NCBI GenBank assembly: GCA_026168455.1
Contig: CM047430.1
Location: 4,735,448-4,799,447, forward strand
Direction: 5' to 3'
Source of the DNA: Theocolax elegans
Taxonomy: Eukaryota; Arthropoda; Insecta; Hymenoptera; Cerocephalidae
DNA length: 64,000 bases
The notes below the pieces were generated by a model. The model had not been told where the DNA came from. It searched no databases and saw only the letters and a program-made list of their open reading frames with translations. This document shows positions 45,128-57,415 of the stretch, piece by piece (the stretch's first letter is position 1; every line of letters starts with the position of its first letter). The position numbers were made by a program, and so were the translations under genes.

Positions 45128-45343
45128 TCACCTACATTTTGCTCTAAAAATTCCCCCACAGGAATCAATATCAGAAAGTTCCATCAATAGAGCGGAGATA
45201 CCTCCCGGACCGTCTCCAATTTGAACAAGCGAAAGTGTACACCTAGATACAATATTTTCAGGTTGTATAGAAGCTACGAGCTTTCCAAGAACAGCATTTA
45301 TTTTACAGCACGAAATTACTAACTTCTCTGTTTTGGGCACCAT
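45128..45343 (-). CDS. Unassigned open frame, possible exon
   Basis: 71 codons starting at an ATG, of balanced composition. It contains PENIVSRCTLSLVQIGDGPG. Not recognised. It lies on the same strand as, and ~225 bp downstream of, the next open frame, so both could be pieces of one dead gene. Confidence 0.2.
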   Translation of the reverse strand: MVPKTEKLVISCCKINAVLGKLVASIQPENIVSRCTLSLVQIGDGPGGISALLMELSDIDSCGGIFRAKCR

Positions 45344-45567
45344 CGCATGCTTCTTACAAGTGAAATTACCCAGAAAGACATTCCATAATTGTTCACACTC
45401 TACAGTATATTAAGTATTCAATTAAGCATGTGTCTGCCTTTGTGCTTTAAGTATAGTAAGATCGGAGATGGTATTCGCCACCGGAAATCTATGTTTTAAT
45501 ATTATTATTAGTTAATTCAAGATCATCATCCAGCCTATTAAAAATAGTTATGCATGTACTGCTAATT

Positions 45568-45999
45568 TCAGTTAAAACATTGTCTTAAAATATCTTTTGT
45601 AAATCTAACAGTTGTTTTTAAAGTTTGTCTGTTTTCGGATTGTAAATCAAATAGCACAGATTGATATTCAGCCAGGAGTAATTCCTGGCTATATATTCTA
45701 TCTACAACATTACCCAATATCTTTGTTATATTTTTTAAACTATTTTCAAAGCCTAGCAAAACTTTTAAATATTCAATTATAGAGCCAAAACCGGATGATG
45801 TTACAGATAAAATGTCCAAGAAATCGTTCGAAGACGAGCTTGTAGTAGCGCCCTGTATTGCGACGGTAGCATCATCTTTACAGGTTAAATAATCACCTAC
45901 AGGTACGTCAAGCTTTAAAACTAAATTTTTCATACTCTCTATCGCATTCGATGTACCAGGCGTCTGCGATGCAACAACTGTATCATACAGGGAGTCCAC
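45568..45999 (-). CDS. Unassigned open frame, possible exon
   Basis: 143 codons directly after an in-frame TAG and with no ATG at its 5' end (GTG), which suggests an exon or fragment rather than a complete gene. The sequence looks protein-like: Ser-rich middle, then a predicted helical region (LKNITKILGNVVDRIYSQELL). I do not recognise it. Confidence 0.3.
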   Translation of the reverse strand: MDSLYDTVVASQTPGTSNAIESMKNLVLKLDVPVGDYLTCKDDATVAIQGATTSSSSNDFLDILSVTSSGFGSIIEYLKVLLGFENSLKNITKILGNVVDRIYSQELLLAEYQSVLFDLQSENRQTLKTTVRFTKDILRQCFN

Positions 46000-46339
46000 T
46001 GTCTATACTTCCGCAACCACTAATACCCTTTTTACATTATTTGATTTTACATTATTTTTTGACGTTAAGGAAAGCAGATGGGAGGGGGGAGAGTTTACAC
46101 ACAATGGCGGATCCCTCTTATTTCTATTTCTGTCGCTATAACTACTTTGTGCATTTTTAAATTTTTATTTTTTATTTTTTATTTCTTATTTATAAATTAG
46201 GTTAAAATTTTCTAGCATTATTTAACATTTATTAAGTGCAAAAGTTAGTTGTAGTCTGCATAAGAAAGCAGCCCCGTCCTCGTACGTGAGGCTCCTTATA
46301 AATGAAACAGATTTGTTCTGTATTGATTTAATTATGGTA

Positions 46340-46380
46340 TAGCCTGATGAGGATGGAGGACTTCCATCGAAACGTCGCTA
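46340..46380 (+). ncRNA. Hammerhead-like motif (CTGATGAG...GAAAC)
   Basis: CCTGATGAG is followed by a 6-bp hairpin (GATGGA/TCCATC) and CGAAAC; outer TAGC and GCTA pair. This resembles hammerhead cores and motifs found in Penelope-like elements, but there is an extra G before stem II and stem III is missing, so catalysis is unlikely. Confidence 0.3.
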
Positions 46381-46737
46381 ATTAAATAATTACTTGGTTT
46401 GTTCATCAAAAATCAATATTAAAAAATTTTCCTTTGAATGTATAAAGTTTGTTTATAAAAAAAAACTAAACAAGAAAAATTTTATTTTATCTTTTGAAGA
46501 AAATTATTCTAAAACGTATGAAAAAATTCAATATGTACTAGCGTAAAAAAAAAAAGTTTTTTATTATAAATAGTATATTTAGTAAATATTGAATTGTACA
46601 ATCACAATGATGTAAAATAAGAACAGACTGTATTTAACAATTAAGTTCGTCAAATAAAAGTTTTATTTTAAAATATTAATTTATGCCGTACACTGTTAGA
46701 AATTAAAATAAATTATATTTTTAAATACTTTTAAACT

Positions 46738-46793
46738 TTTAGTTTTACAGTCCTTACAAGAATTATGATACTAATCTGAAGGTTTACTACGCA
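46738..46793 (+). repeat. Fragment of the nested foldback family
   Basis: Matches about 37,045-37,100 (tttagttttaca...cttacaagaatta) in the inner arm of 36,359-38,010. Confidence 0.65.
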
Positions 46794-47204
46794 TTTTTAT
46801 AATCACATAATCGAATAAGTGATGTTAACTTCAGAGCTATACGTTTTAATTTTATTTTTGTTTATCGAATGTTTTATTACCATGAAGTATGTTGCAAATT
46901 TAGAACCTTCGTTTGGCTATAATATATAGTAGGAAATATTGTGACTAAAAAACAATTATCAGTGTTCTAATTTCACAACAGCAAAAAACCAGAAAATTCA
47001 CAACAACAAAAAAAATATTCTGGGGCTATAGTGGCGAAAGATGGTAAATAAAATTACAGCAAAATCTTTTAATACAAACTTTTTAAAAAATATGAAGGAT
47101 TAAATTAAAAGATATGAAGGATTCTATAGTAAATGCGTGGAGAAAAAATAATCCTAATAATAAAAAAACCAAATTAGTTTAGCAAAAATCAACTAAAAGT
47201 TAAG

Positions 47205-47445
47205 TATATATATATGGGAGATTCCATGTGAAGTGTTCCAGTTAAAAAATAGAATTTTGTTTTAATGTATGGAATCAGTAAAAAACTACTTGAATAGAGT
47301 GTAGCTCAATTTTTAGACCTGATTTTCAATTAGTACCAGAGTTGTAGCTAATCAAAAAATCGAATTTTTTGAAAAGATTGACTTTTTGGCCATGTTTATC
47401 ACTTAATAACTTAAAATCTAACAATTTTTTCTTATATACATTAAA
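47205..47445 (+). repeat. Single foldback arm remnant
   Basis: tatatatgggagattccatgtgaagtg matches the terminus of the foldback family at 29,538 and 38,030; no opposite arm is present. Confidence 0.5.
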
Positions 47446-47459
47446 TTTGAAAAACTTTA

Positions 47460-48065
47460 TTAATTTCAAGAAGAATTTAGAATTTTGCTGGAATTTAGAA
47501 AATTATTACACAGCTGAAAAACGGACTAATCAATTTAAGAAGCGAGACAATCAACATGTTCGTTGCCAAAATGCAATTTTCCCAAAACAAAATTATACAA
47601 ATACGGAAAGCATATGCCAATACTGCAAAAATGAGGGCCATATTCAAGAAAAATGTAGAAAACGGGAATTTAATAATCAAAATCGGGAGAAGCGATCGGA
47701 AAACGAAAATCAGGAACCCACATCATCAAAAGATATGTTCGATTAAGTAAAAATTGCAAGTCGCCAATTATTAAACTTAAAAATCCGAGGAGCAACGAGG
47801 AAATAATTCTTATTTTAGATTCAGGAGTAGGTCCCAATTTAAAATTACGAAACATACCAAAAGACGAAATTATTAATAAAAATGAAATATTAGAATTAAA
47901 AGGAATCACGGAAGAAAGCATTTACACCTCAGGCAAAGTTAACGTCCATTTTCCACAGTTTGAAATTGAATTCCACATAATAAATGACAACGTGCCTATA
48001 ATTGAAGATGGTTTATTGGGTAGTGATTTTTTTCTGTCAATTAGGTGCAATAATTGATTGTGCGA
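47460..48065 (+). pseudogene. Gypsy gag tail and protease fragment
   Basis: A basic Gln/Asn-rich stretch with one zinc knuckle (CQYCKNEGHIQEKC, about 47,613-47,654) stops at 47,744. In another frame a retroviral-type aspartic protease follows: ILDSGVGPNLKL active site at about 47,812-47,850 and the EDGLLGSDFF block at about 48,004-48,030. The order gag-protease is normal. It is truncated on both sides and frameshifted; the left junction abuts a foldback arm. Confidence 0.75.
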
Positions 48066-48339
48066 AAAAATGTTAAGAGTTGTAGACGTCTGTATCCCTT
48101 TTGTAGAAGAAAGCATATTATTGATCTTAATAAAGGAAAGGTATGAAGACCCGACGATGATGGGAGTTCCTCTCGAACTGATGGGAGTTCCTCTCAAACC
48201 TTCGTAGACGAAACACCTATTCTCATTATATAGAAAATTATTTCTATTGATTCTCGATTTATCGAATTCTCAAAAACAGGTGCAAACCTGTCTCTATTTT
48301 CTATCATAACTCTCTTCTCAGCCCATTGTGAGCCATCAT

Positions 48340-49350
48340 GGCCACTGGGCAAAAATCCACATTTTCGCACTGCGATGGCTCCGAGAGCATCGCCTCCACC
48401 GCTGAGTCCTTAATGGACACAGCGCTTACTATGGATTGCGAAGGCTTCAAGGAGCCTCGCAGGCGAAAGCGTGCCTGACAAACACCTCGGGACAGTCAAT
48501 CAGACCGAAGAAGTCTGATCACAATACTAGCAACACGGTACTTCCACCGGTTGCTACACACAACCAATTCGCCCTACTAGCCGGCACCTCCGCCAAAAAG
48601 AAGGTTAAGATCACTCCAGTAAACGTTTACTGCGATGAGCTTAATTTTCCTTATAAACTCCTCCAATCGATCATTAAAAAATTAAAATTTAGCGCGGTAG
48701 TTTACAAACTCCGCGATAACTTCATGTCCGTTCGGGTTTCAACCCTGGAGGACTACCGAACTCTCATCCGGGAATTGGACACCGACAGGTTTCAATATTT
48801 TCTCTTTAAATCTCCGGATTCCGAACCTCCAGTCAAATTCATCATTAGGGGCCAACCCATTTCAATGGCTACCGACGAAATCGCGGACGAGTTATTACGG
48901 GGTGGATATAGGGTCCACAACGTCGCGCAAATGAAGAGCGGAAGCGGGAAAAATGCCACCCCGCTCCCTCTTTTCCTAATCACACTAGATAAAACCGACA
49001 ACATCAAAAATATTAATCAGCTAAAAACAATTGCGTTCTTGAAAATAAAAATAGAACCCTATATTAAACCTAAACGTCCGGTACAATGCTATAAATGCCA
49101 ACGATATAATCATGTATCACGGTTCTGCCACGCTCAACCCAAATGTGTTAAGTGTGGAGAGAATCATGACACCGCCGAATGCACTAAACCCCGCGATAAA
49201 GAAAACCTCAAATGCGTAAATTGTGGAAGCAACCACACTGCGAATTACAAAGGCTGTTCAGCCTATAAAATATCCAAACAATCCTACGCAAATGAAGCGA
49301 AAACTCCTAAACCCACTAAAATCAACAGCAATAATAATAATAAAAACTAG
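48340..49350 (+). pseudogene. Jockey-type LINE ORF1 (PRE_C2HC, zinc knuckles)
   Basis: Starts with the ATG at 48,340. A one-base shift near 48,473 moves to the frame that runs from 48,436 to 49,350. The C-terminal half has the PRE_C2HC-type region followed by knuckles CYKCQRYNHVSRFC, CVKCGENHDTAEC and CVNCGSNHTANYKGC. This is the nucleic-acid binding ORF1 of Jockey-clade LINEs. It ends in an AAT-repeat-encoded Asn run, and no ORF2 (endonuclease/RT) follows. Confidence 0.8.
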
Positions 49351-49768
49351 CTAAAATCCTCACTCGCTCACGCTCGCTCGCTGAAAAATCATTATATAAT
49401 AGATAATAGATAATATTAAATTAAACTAAAAAATATTTTATTATTTAACTACATTCAATTATTATTTATTAAATTGTATCCATATAGATTTATTATCATG
49501 TGTACAGTAATTAATGAATTTATTATTATTATACGATGAATTAAAATGATAATATTAAAAAAATTGAAATTATCTATAAAAATAATTATTTTTGTATGAA
49601 ATAGAGTTTAATTATTATTGCAATAGCACTTTTCATAAAGGAATTATTATTGATTTTTTATTGTCATGTGATATGTATACATCCTTTGGAAATAATTGTT
49701 TTATTTATTTAGCAGTACTTATTAATTTGTGTGTTATTGGTAATTTGGTAATAGCACTTTTTATACAC

Positions 49769-50890
49769 TGTAACGGTAAGCGAGTTACCGATCAGGTAAG
49801 CAACGCGAAAGAGGAGATACAGCGCGGCGCGCGCAGGGAACGCGCGCGAGAATTGTGCGCAAGAAAGTATCGTGAGAGAGTTCGCGCGCGATCGGCAACA
49901 ACAAGGTGTGTTGACAATTGCCGAGTGATTTTTACGGGATAAAAAGTGATTAGACTGGTGCCGTTCGTGTGTGGGTGTGAGGTTTTTCTCCCCACCAACC
50001 TCCACGTCGGCGTGCGGAGCAGCACGGCCCCGAGAAAGGCAGAAGGAAGGAAGCCAAGAGCCGGCCGCCTTCCCGACCGTTGGAGTGAGAGAGAGAGATA
50101 AGCACGAGGACGAGCTGTCTCTCCTTTGTCCAGTCGTTTCCCGCCGAGGCGCGATATATAGACAAACGGTAAGTGGTGCACCACATTTAGACCCGCGTGT
50201 CTACTGAATATTCGCGTCCCGATTTACCTGGTACGGTCCAGGTGAGGAAGCGTTCCTCCTTTCCCCCTCTCGTGACAATACCCGCACGGATAGAAAGGTC
50301 GGTGGTTCGCGGGAAACCACTTCACGAGAGAAGGCGCGCGTGACGTAGTAAGCTTCTACGTAAAAGCTCTCTACGTCAGTGATTCATACGTCACACGGTG
50401 TGACGTATGTCATCAGGTTAAGCAGCCGATCATATCCGGATCGGTTGCTCGTAATCGACTGTTAAATAGATTTTAACCGATTCTTTTCGCGCTGACCTCG
50501 GGGGTAGTCATCGGTACGACTCCCGCAAATTGTTAAAGTTCATCTATTGTTTATTTATTAATATTTATTTGTTAATTTAATAAATTGACTCGGCGAGACA
50601 ATCTTTCTCGCCGATTAACAATAATATCACTTGTTGATAATATTTTACCGGGTAACGTCCTATCCTACGAATACCGCCCTCATCCGGTTTATCCTAGTTG
50701 GCAATTTTGGGCATAGGGCCCAACACACGGTATATAAGTCAAACGGAGTGTTTGACGTTGTTAACGGCATTGCACGGGAATCAAAGGGATTCCCGGCCGC
50801 ATCGTGGGACTGCACACTTAAGGTTGGTAAGTTGGGACAGATTGGGCCTAACCGTGGGCCTTACATATCCCCAGTACCCACCCCGTTACA
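49769..50890. repeat. LTR-like unit, copy 1 (1,122 bp)
   Basis: Bounded by TGTAACGG and CCGTTACA, i.e. TG...CA with 8-bp inverted ends. GC-rich with several GTAAG donor-like sites and a TATA-like gcgatatatag at ~50,151. It has no clear target duplication and directly abuts the second ORF1 copy. No gag/pol belongs to it here. Confidence 0.65.
50385..50409. promoter_or_regulatory. CRE-like palindrome
   Basis: Twelve-base arms CATACGTCACAC/GTGTGACGTATG around one base; two TGACGT half-sites. Three more TACGT sites lie just upstream. Likely part of the LTR promoter. Confidence 0.45.
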
Positions 50891-51656
50891 ACAAAGAAGG
50901 TTAAGATCACTCCCCCCGTAAACGTTTACTGCGATGAGCTTAATTTTCCTTATCAAACTCCCTCCAATCGATCATTAAAAAATTAAAATTTAGCGCGGAT
51001 AGTTTACAAACCTCCGCGATAACTTCATGTCCGTTCGGGTTTTCAACTCCCTGGAGGACTACCGAACTCTCATCCGGAATTGGACACCGACAGGTTTCAA
51101 TATTTTCTCTTTAAATCTCCGGGCATTCCGAACCCTCAGTCAAATTCATTCATTAGGGCCAACCCATTTCAATGGCTACCGACGAATCGCGGACGCCGTT
51201 ATTACGGGGTGGATATAGGGTCCACCACGTCGCCGCAAATGAAGAGGCGGAAGCGGGAAAACTGCCACCCCCGCTCCCTCTTTTCCTAATCACACCTAGA
51301 TAAACCGACAACATCAAAAATATTACTCAGCTAAAACAATTGCCTGTTCTGTGAAATAAAAATAGAACCCTATATTAACCTAACCGTCCGGTACAATGCT
51401 ATAAATGCCAACGATATAATCATGTATCACGGTTCTGCCACGCTCAACCCAAATGTGTTAAGTGTGGAGAGAATCATGACACCGCCGAATGCACTAAACC
51501 CCGCGATAAAGAAAACCTCAAATGCGTAAATTGTGGAAGCAACCACACTGCGAATTACAAAGGCTGTTCAGCCTATAAAATCCAAACAATCCTACGCAAA
51601 TGAAGCGAAAACTCCTAAACCCTAAAATCAACAGCAATAATAATAATAAAAACTAG
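50891..51656 (+). pseudogene. Second, 5'-truncated LINE ORF1 copy
   Basis: Starts within the ORF1 (aagaaggttaagatcactcc) right after the LTR and ends at the same TAG. Many single-base insertions and deletions relative to 48,591-49,350 destroy the frame, while the knuckle region is almost unchanged. Confidence 0.85.
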
Positions 51657-52070
51657 CTAAAATCCTCACTCGCTCACGCTCGCTCGCTGAAAAATCATTA
51701 TATAATAGATAATAGATAATATTAAATTAAACTAAAAATATTTTATTATTTAACTACATTCAATTATTATTTATTAAATTGTATCCATATAGATTTATTA
51801 TCATGTGTACAGTAATTAATGAATTTATTATTATTATACTGAATTAAAATGATAATATTAAAAAAATTGAAATTATCTATAAAAATAATATTTTTGTATG
51901 AAATAGAGTTTAATTATTATTGCAATAGCACTTTTCATAAAGGAATTATTATTGATTTTTTTATTGTCATGTGATATGTATACATCCTTGGAAATAATGT
52001 TTTATTTATTTAGCAGTACTTATTAATTTGTGTGTTATTGGTAATTTGGTAATAGCACTTTTTATTACAC

Positions 52071-53195
52071 TGTAACGGTAAGCGAGTTACCGATCAGGTA
52101 AGCAACGCGAAAGAGGAGATACAGCGCGGCGCGCGCAGGGAACGCGCGCGAGAATTGTGCGCAAGGAAGTATCGTGAGAGAGTTCGCGCGCGATCGGCAA
52201 CAACAAGGTGTGTTGACAATTGCCGAGTGATTTTTACGGGATAAAAAGTGATTAGACTGGTGCAGTTCGTGTGTGGGTGTGAGGTTTTTTCTCCCCACCA
52301 ACCTCCACGTCGGCGTGCGGAGCAGGCACGGCCCCGAGAAAGGCAGAAGGAAGGAAGCCAAGAGCCGGCCGCCTTCCCGACCGTTGGAGTGAGAGAGAGA
52401 GATAAGCACGAGGACGAGCTGTCTCTCCTTTGTCCAGTCGTTTCCCGCCGAGGCGCGATATATAGACAAACGGTAAGTGGTGCACCACATTTAGACCCGC
52501 GTGTCTACTGAATATTTCGCGTCCCGATTTACCTGGTACGGTCCAGGTGAGGAAGCGTTCCTCCTTTCCCCCTCTCGTGACAATACCCGCACGGATAGAA
52601 AGGTCGGTGGTTCGCGGGAAACCACTTCACGAGAGAAGGCGCGCGTGACGTAGTAAGCTTCTACGTAAAAGCTCTCTACGTCAGTGATTCATACGTCACA
52701 CGGTGTGACGTATGTCATCAGGTTAAGCAGCCGATCATATCCGGATCGGTTGCTCGTAATCGACTGTTAAATAGATTTTAACCGATTCTTTTCGCGCTGA
52801 CCTCGGGGGTAGTCATCGGTACGACTCCCGCAAATTGTTAAAGTTCATCTATTGTTTATTTATTAATATTTATTTGTTAATTTAATAAATTGACTCGGCG
52901 AGACAATCTTTCTCGCCGATTAACAATAATATCACTTGTTGATAATATTTTACCGGTTAACGTCCTATCCTACGAATACCGCCCTCTCCGGTGTTTATCC
53001 TAGTTGGCAATTTTGGGCATAGGGCCCAACACACGGTATATAAGTCAAACGGAGTGTTTGACGTTGTTAACGGCATTGCACGGGAATCAAAGGGATCCGG
53101 CCGCATCGTGTGACTGCACACTTAAGGTTGGTAAGTTGGGACAGATTGGGCCTAACCTTGGGCCTTACATATCCCCAGTACACACCCACGTTACA
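52071..53195. repeat. LTR-like unit, copy 2
   Basis: Near-identical to 49,769-50,890, ending cacgttaca. The CRE-like palindrome recurs at 52,690-52,714. Confidence 0.65.
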
Positions 53196-53720
53196 TAAAA
53201 TATTATATAATATAAAATAATCTATATTAAAAATTACTATATTGTATAGGAAAAGTGTGACATCTCAGCAATATAATAATTTTGCTATATTATATAGTAA
53301 AATTTAGATATAATATCTTTTAATATCCAATATCGTAATTTTTGATATTCAATATAGTAATTTTTATTATATAAGTCAGCAAATTTTTTAAATGCAAATT
53401 TAAGGAAGTAAAAATGAATTATATTTTGTTTTTAATTAATTCGAAATAGAATGTATATATTGGGGGAATTCCTTTTGTCAATTAAGTACTACAGAAACAT
53501 TTAATATTTGGAGATTTAATTATATACTATTCTTACGCAGTTGATCGCAATTTTTAATCACTCGCATATATTTATTCATGACACTTATTAGTCACAAACT
53601 TAAATATTATTTCAATCGCTATCATTGCAATACGCTGAACGGAAGATACATTTTCGCATAATAATTAAATATCTTGTTGTTTCATATATAATAGTTGACA
53701 CATTTTTGAGCATTTGCGAG
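53196..53720. other. AT-rich spacer, no gene seen
   Basis: Mostly TATA/TAAA simple sequence. Confidence 0.5.
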
Positions 53721-54162
53721 AAGAACTGGAAAAATAGAAAATTTTATACACGCCACCTATTGGACGAATGGAGTAATTAGAATAGCCTTAAATTAAAAAG
53801 TCGTCTCAAAACAATTGAATACTGAAAAAGAAATGAATGTATACGCGCATATAAAATATTTCTACAATACTTATTATAAAAATTTTAATATATGTAGTAT
53901 ATACATTTCACTATATATAATGTAAGAACTTTTGTTATTTTGATATTAAAATTTGCTATTTACGTAAGATTGAGTATAACAATACATATTAAATATTGTA
54001 AAACTTTATTTTATAAATTTTATAAAATAAATAAATAAAGTATAAATATTTTAATAATTTTTGTCTATATATATAACTAATTTATATAAAAACTCAACCA
54101 AATAATTAAATATTGATCATACACATATAATTATATTTTATTTATATATTAGGTAGTTTATA

Positions 54163-54260
54163 TTATTATGTATTATGGTATTTATAGTATTTATGGTATT
54201 TATGGTATTTATAGTATTTATGATATTTATGGTATTTATATTATTTATATTATTTTATTA
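54163..54260. repeat. 9-bp simple repeat (tatttatgg)n
   Basis: About ten imperfect units. It is the insertion site of the LTRs in units 2 and 3. Confidence 0.85.
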
Positions 54261-54284
54261 CTATTTATTATTATTTTTATTATT

Positions 54285-55070
54285 ATCTACTGGAACGCAG
54301 ATTACGAAATTAAAAAAAAAATTAATTTCTTCCTGTAGATGATGTGCAGGTCACTAATTTTACGTCCAGGTCATCGGGGCAACATCTACTGGACGGCATA
54401 TTACGAAATAAAAAAAAAAATTTTCTACCTGTAGAAGATGTCCAGGTCGGTAATGTTACCTCCAGGTCAACTGGGCATCATCTACTGGAAGGCCTATTAC
54501 GAAACCAAAAAAAACATTTTCTTGCTGTAGATGATGTGCAGGTCACTAATTTTACCGCTAGGTCATCGGGGCAACATCTACTGGACGGCATATTACGAAA
54601 TCAAAAAAAAAAATTGTTCTACTTGTAGAAGATGTCCAGGTCGTTAATGTTACCTCCAGGTCATCGGGGCAATATCTACTGAAAGACCTATTACGAAAAA
54701 AAAAAAAAAAAATTTCTTCCTGTAGAAGACGTCCAGGTCACTACTGTTATCTCCAGGTCGACGGGGCATCATCTACTGGAAGGCCTATTACGATACCAAA
54801 AAAAAAATTTTCTTCCTATAGATGATGTCCAGGTCGGTAATTTTACCTCCAGGTCATCGGGGCAACTCCTACTGAAAGACTTATTACGATATCAAAAAAA
54901 AAAATTTTCTTCCTGGAAAAATGTCCAGGTCCCTACTGTTACCTCCAGATCGACGGGGCATCATCTACTGGAATCCATATTACGAAATTAAAAAAAAAAT
55001 ATTCCCTTCCTCTTGATGATGTCCAGTCATAATGTTATCTTCAGTTATAACTGATCGAGATAAACAAATA
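54285..55070. repeat. 96-bp satellite, about eight copies
   Basis: Units start atctactgga, contain an A-run of 8-17 bases, then gatgtccaggtc and ctccaggtcatcggggca. Unit length is close to a multiple of three, so a 32-residue peptide repeat reads through several units (e.g. 54,344-54,628). Related blocks lie at 57,416-57,670 (~2.5 copies) and 60,441-61,040 (~6 copies). Confidence 0.9.
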
Positions 55071-55417
55071 AATAATCGTTTTAAATAATCGAGGTTAAAC
55101 CATTTAAAAAAGTAATTAAACACCTATAAAAAAGTTAAACACTATTACTAATTAATCCGTGTGGTTCCGCGATCACTTTCATTAAATAAAATTCATTTTT
55201 TCGAAAATCCAAGAAAGATATAAGAACTGGAAAAATAGAAAATTTTATACACGCCACCTATTGGACGAATGGAGTAATTAGAATAGCCTTAAATTAAAAC
55301 GTCGTCTCAAAACAATTAAATACTGAAAAAGAAATGAACATATACGCGTATATAAAATATTTCTACAATAGTTATTATACAAATTTTAATATATGTAGTA
55401 TATACATTTCACTATAT

Positions 55418-56193
55418 CGTCGGCTGAGTGGAAGAACAGTCTATCTCGGAACTTGCTTGGAAAACGCCCTATCTCGCGATATGCTTGGAAAACGCCCTAT
55501 CTCGGAACTTGCTTGGAAAACGCCCTATCTCGGAACTCGCTTGGAAAACGTCCTATCTCGCGTTCCGCTTGGAAAACGCCCTATCTCGCGCCTCGGTTGA
55601 AGAACGCCCTATCGCAAATGAAATTTTTCGCTTTCAAATTTTGTAGTGGCACCTGCACTGTGCAACTTAAAAATACGGTCTATCTAATTAAAATAAATTA
55701 ATTAGTAAAGTGTTTAAAATTCGGAAAATAATTGTTTAGGCGGCATCGGGACTCCTCAGAGAAAGAGAGACTTCTCTGACTTTATCTGTCTATCAGCGGC
55801 GATGTATCGAGTACTTATTATATCAGCCGACCTGTGTGCAATTTAAAAAATGTTTTAAGTTAATAAAGGTTAAAAAAAAAGTTGAGAAAAAGGAGATTTT
55901 TAAGCTTAGAATTTTTAAGTTGCGTAGTGCTGCCACTACAAAATTTGAAAGCGAAAAATTTCATTTGAGATAGAGCGTTCTTCAACAGAGGCGCGAGATA
56001 GGGCGTTTTCCAAGCTGATCGCGAGATAGGGAGTTGTTCTAGCAAGTTCCGAGATAGGGCGTTTTTCCAAGCAAGTTCCGAGATAGGGCGTTTTCCAAGC
56101 AGATCGCGAGATAGGGCGTTTTCCAAGCAGATCGCGAGATATGGCGTTTTCCAAGCAAGTTCCGAGATAGACTGTTCTTCCACTCAGCCGACG
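55418..56193. mobile_element. Modular foldback element, copy 1
   Basis: The ends CGTCGGCTGAGTGGAAGAAC are inverted at the right. Each arm is built of ~28-30-bp tandem modules (ttggaaaacgccctatctcg type), about six or seven per arm, around a ~270-bp unique core. The uninterrupted site is present at about 53,908-53,925 in unit 1, proving insertion. There is no transposase. It resembles Drosophila FB elements in architecture only. Confidence 0.85.
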
Positions 56194-56478
56194 ATATATG
56201 ATGTAAGAACATTTGTTATTTTGATATTAAAATTTGCTATTTACGTAAGATTGATTATAACAATACATATTAAATATTGTAAAACTTTATTTATAAATTT
56301 TATAAAATAAATAACTATAGTAAAAATATTTTAATAATTTTGTCTATATATATAACTAATTTATATAAAAAACTCAACCAAATAAATAAATATTGATCAT
56401 ACATATATAATTATATTTTATTTATATATTAGGTAGTTATATTATTATGTATTATGGTATTTATAGTATTTATGGTAT

Positions 56479-57415
56479 TGTAACGGTATTAATTATTAAA
56501 AGGCGTCTTGAATTAAATTAATATCGTTTAGTAAACGCGAGCAGTCGATATATTTGCTTTTCTCGGAAACGGCGCGGCGAACGAACAACGATCCGTGCGC
56601 AAAGGAGGGAGAGAGGACCTCTGGATGGCCCACGGAAAAAGTAGTACGGTACAGTACGGGTACGAAAGAGTACGGGTACGGTAGAGTAAGAGTACGGGAC
56701 AGTAGAGTAAGAGTTACGACAGAGAACTGCGAAGGACGGTCTACGCTACGGTTTAGCTGGGCCGTGCTACGAGCGAGTAACGATACGTGCGAGGAAACTC
56801 TACCGCGGCGCAGACGAGCGATCGAGGATGCGGTACGTTTCCCGGGATACGCGTGTTTATCGCCGTAGACGAGAGGAAACGCAGCGAGCCCACGGAAGCG
56901 GGGGGCTCGACGTAGTGGTTCGTGTGGGAATCGTGCCCACGAAGGAAACGGTGCGCGAACGTGGCTCCGCCGTCCCCCCTTCTGTGTTTGTCCTTGGTCC
57001 TTTGCCTCGACGAGAAGGCTACCTGCCCGACTGACGGCTAGGAGGCCTAAGGCGTAGTTGGCGTCCGGGACATTGTAAGGACGCTACATCAAGCGTAAGT
57101 CGGGAAAAAACCCCTTACTTTAATACCGCGAGATCGCGAGCGGATCATCGTTGCCAGCGGGCAACGCTTCAAAATCGAAAGCGAGAGAGAAGGGACGACT
57201 CGGCCGGCGACTCCCGTCTCTCTCACTCTAATACTTAGAAGTAAACCTCGTTAAGCTTTCCTCGCGATTTAGCTTAGGACGATCCCGCCGAGGGATCGAC
57301 GCGTCTTCATTCGAGACACCATTATTTGGAACTCCGCGTAACGTATATATGACGCAACCGCGCACCTCATTATATTCCTTTGTAATCTTCTTTTTAATAA
57401 TTAATTCAACTTGAA
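56479..57415. repeat. LTR, 3'-truncated copy
   Basis: Starts TGTAACGGTATTAATT, identical in layout to 59,094 onward, but stops after ~937 bp at a junction into the 96-bp satellite. Confidence 0.75.

Larger units (their letters stand above)
48591..53195 (+). repeat. 2.3-kb tandem duplication (ORF1 part + spacer + LTR)
   Basis: The unit 48,591-50,890 repeats as about 50,891-53,195 with a period of ~2,306 bp. The second ORF1 copy differs mostly by single-base indels. Confidence 0.9.

Noticed and set aside
49592..50207. Open frames of 78-130 codons on both strands
   Set aside because: They fall in the GC-rich LTR-like unit, recur in both copies with frame changes and resemble no protein.
48340..51656. 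Functional telomeric HeT-A-like array
   Set aside because: Only two units, a mid-ORF junction with an LTR and no telomeric repeat; kept only as a low-weight hypothesis.
55430..55620. CRISPR-like regularly spaced ~28-30-bp repeats
   Set aside because: The repeats are contiguous modules without unique spacers, sit in inverted arms of a foldback element, and the DNA is eukaryotic.
55334..56183. Open frames with repeating 'GKRPISELAWKTPYL'-type peptides
   Set aside because: They arise from the tandem modules in several frames and on both strands; no sign of a selected protein.
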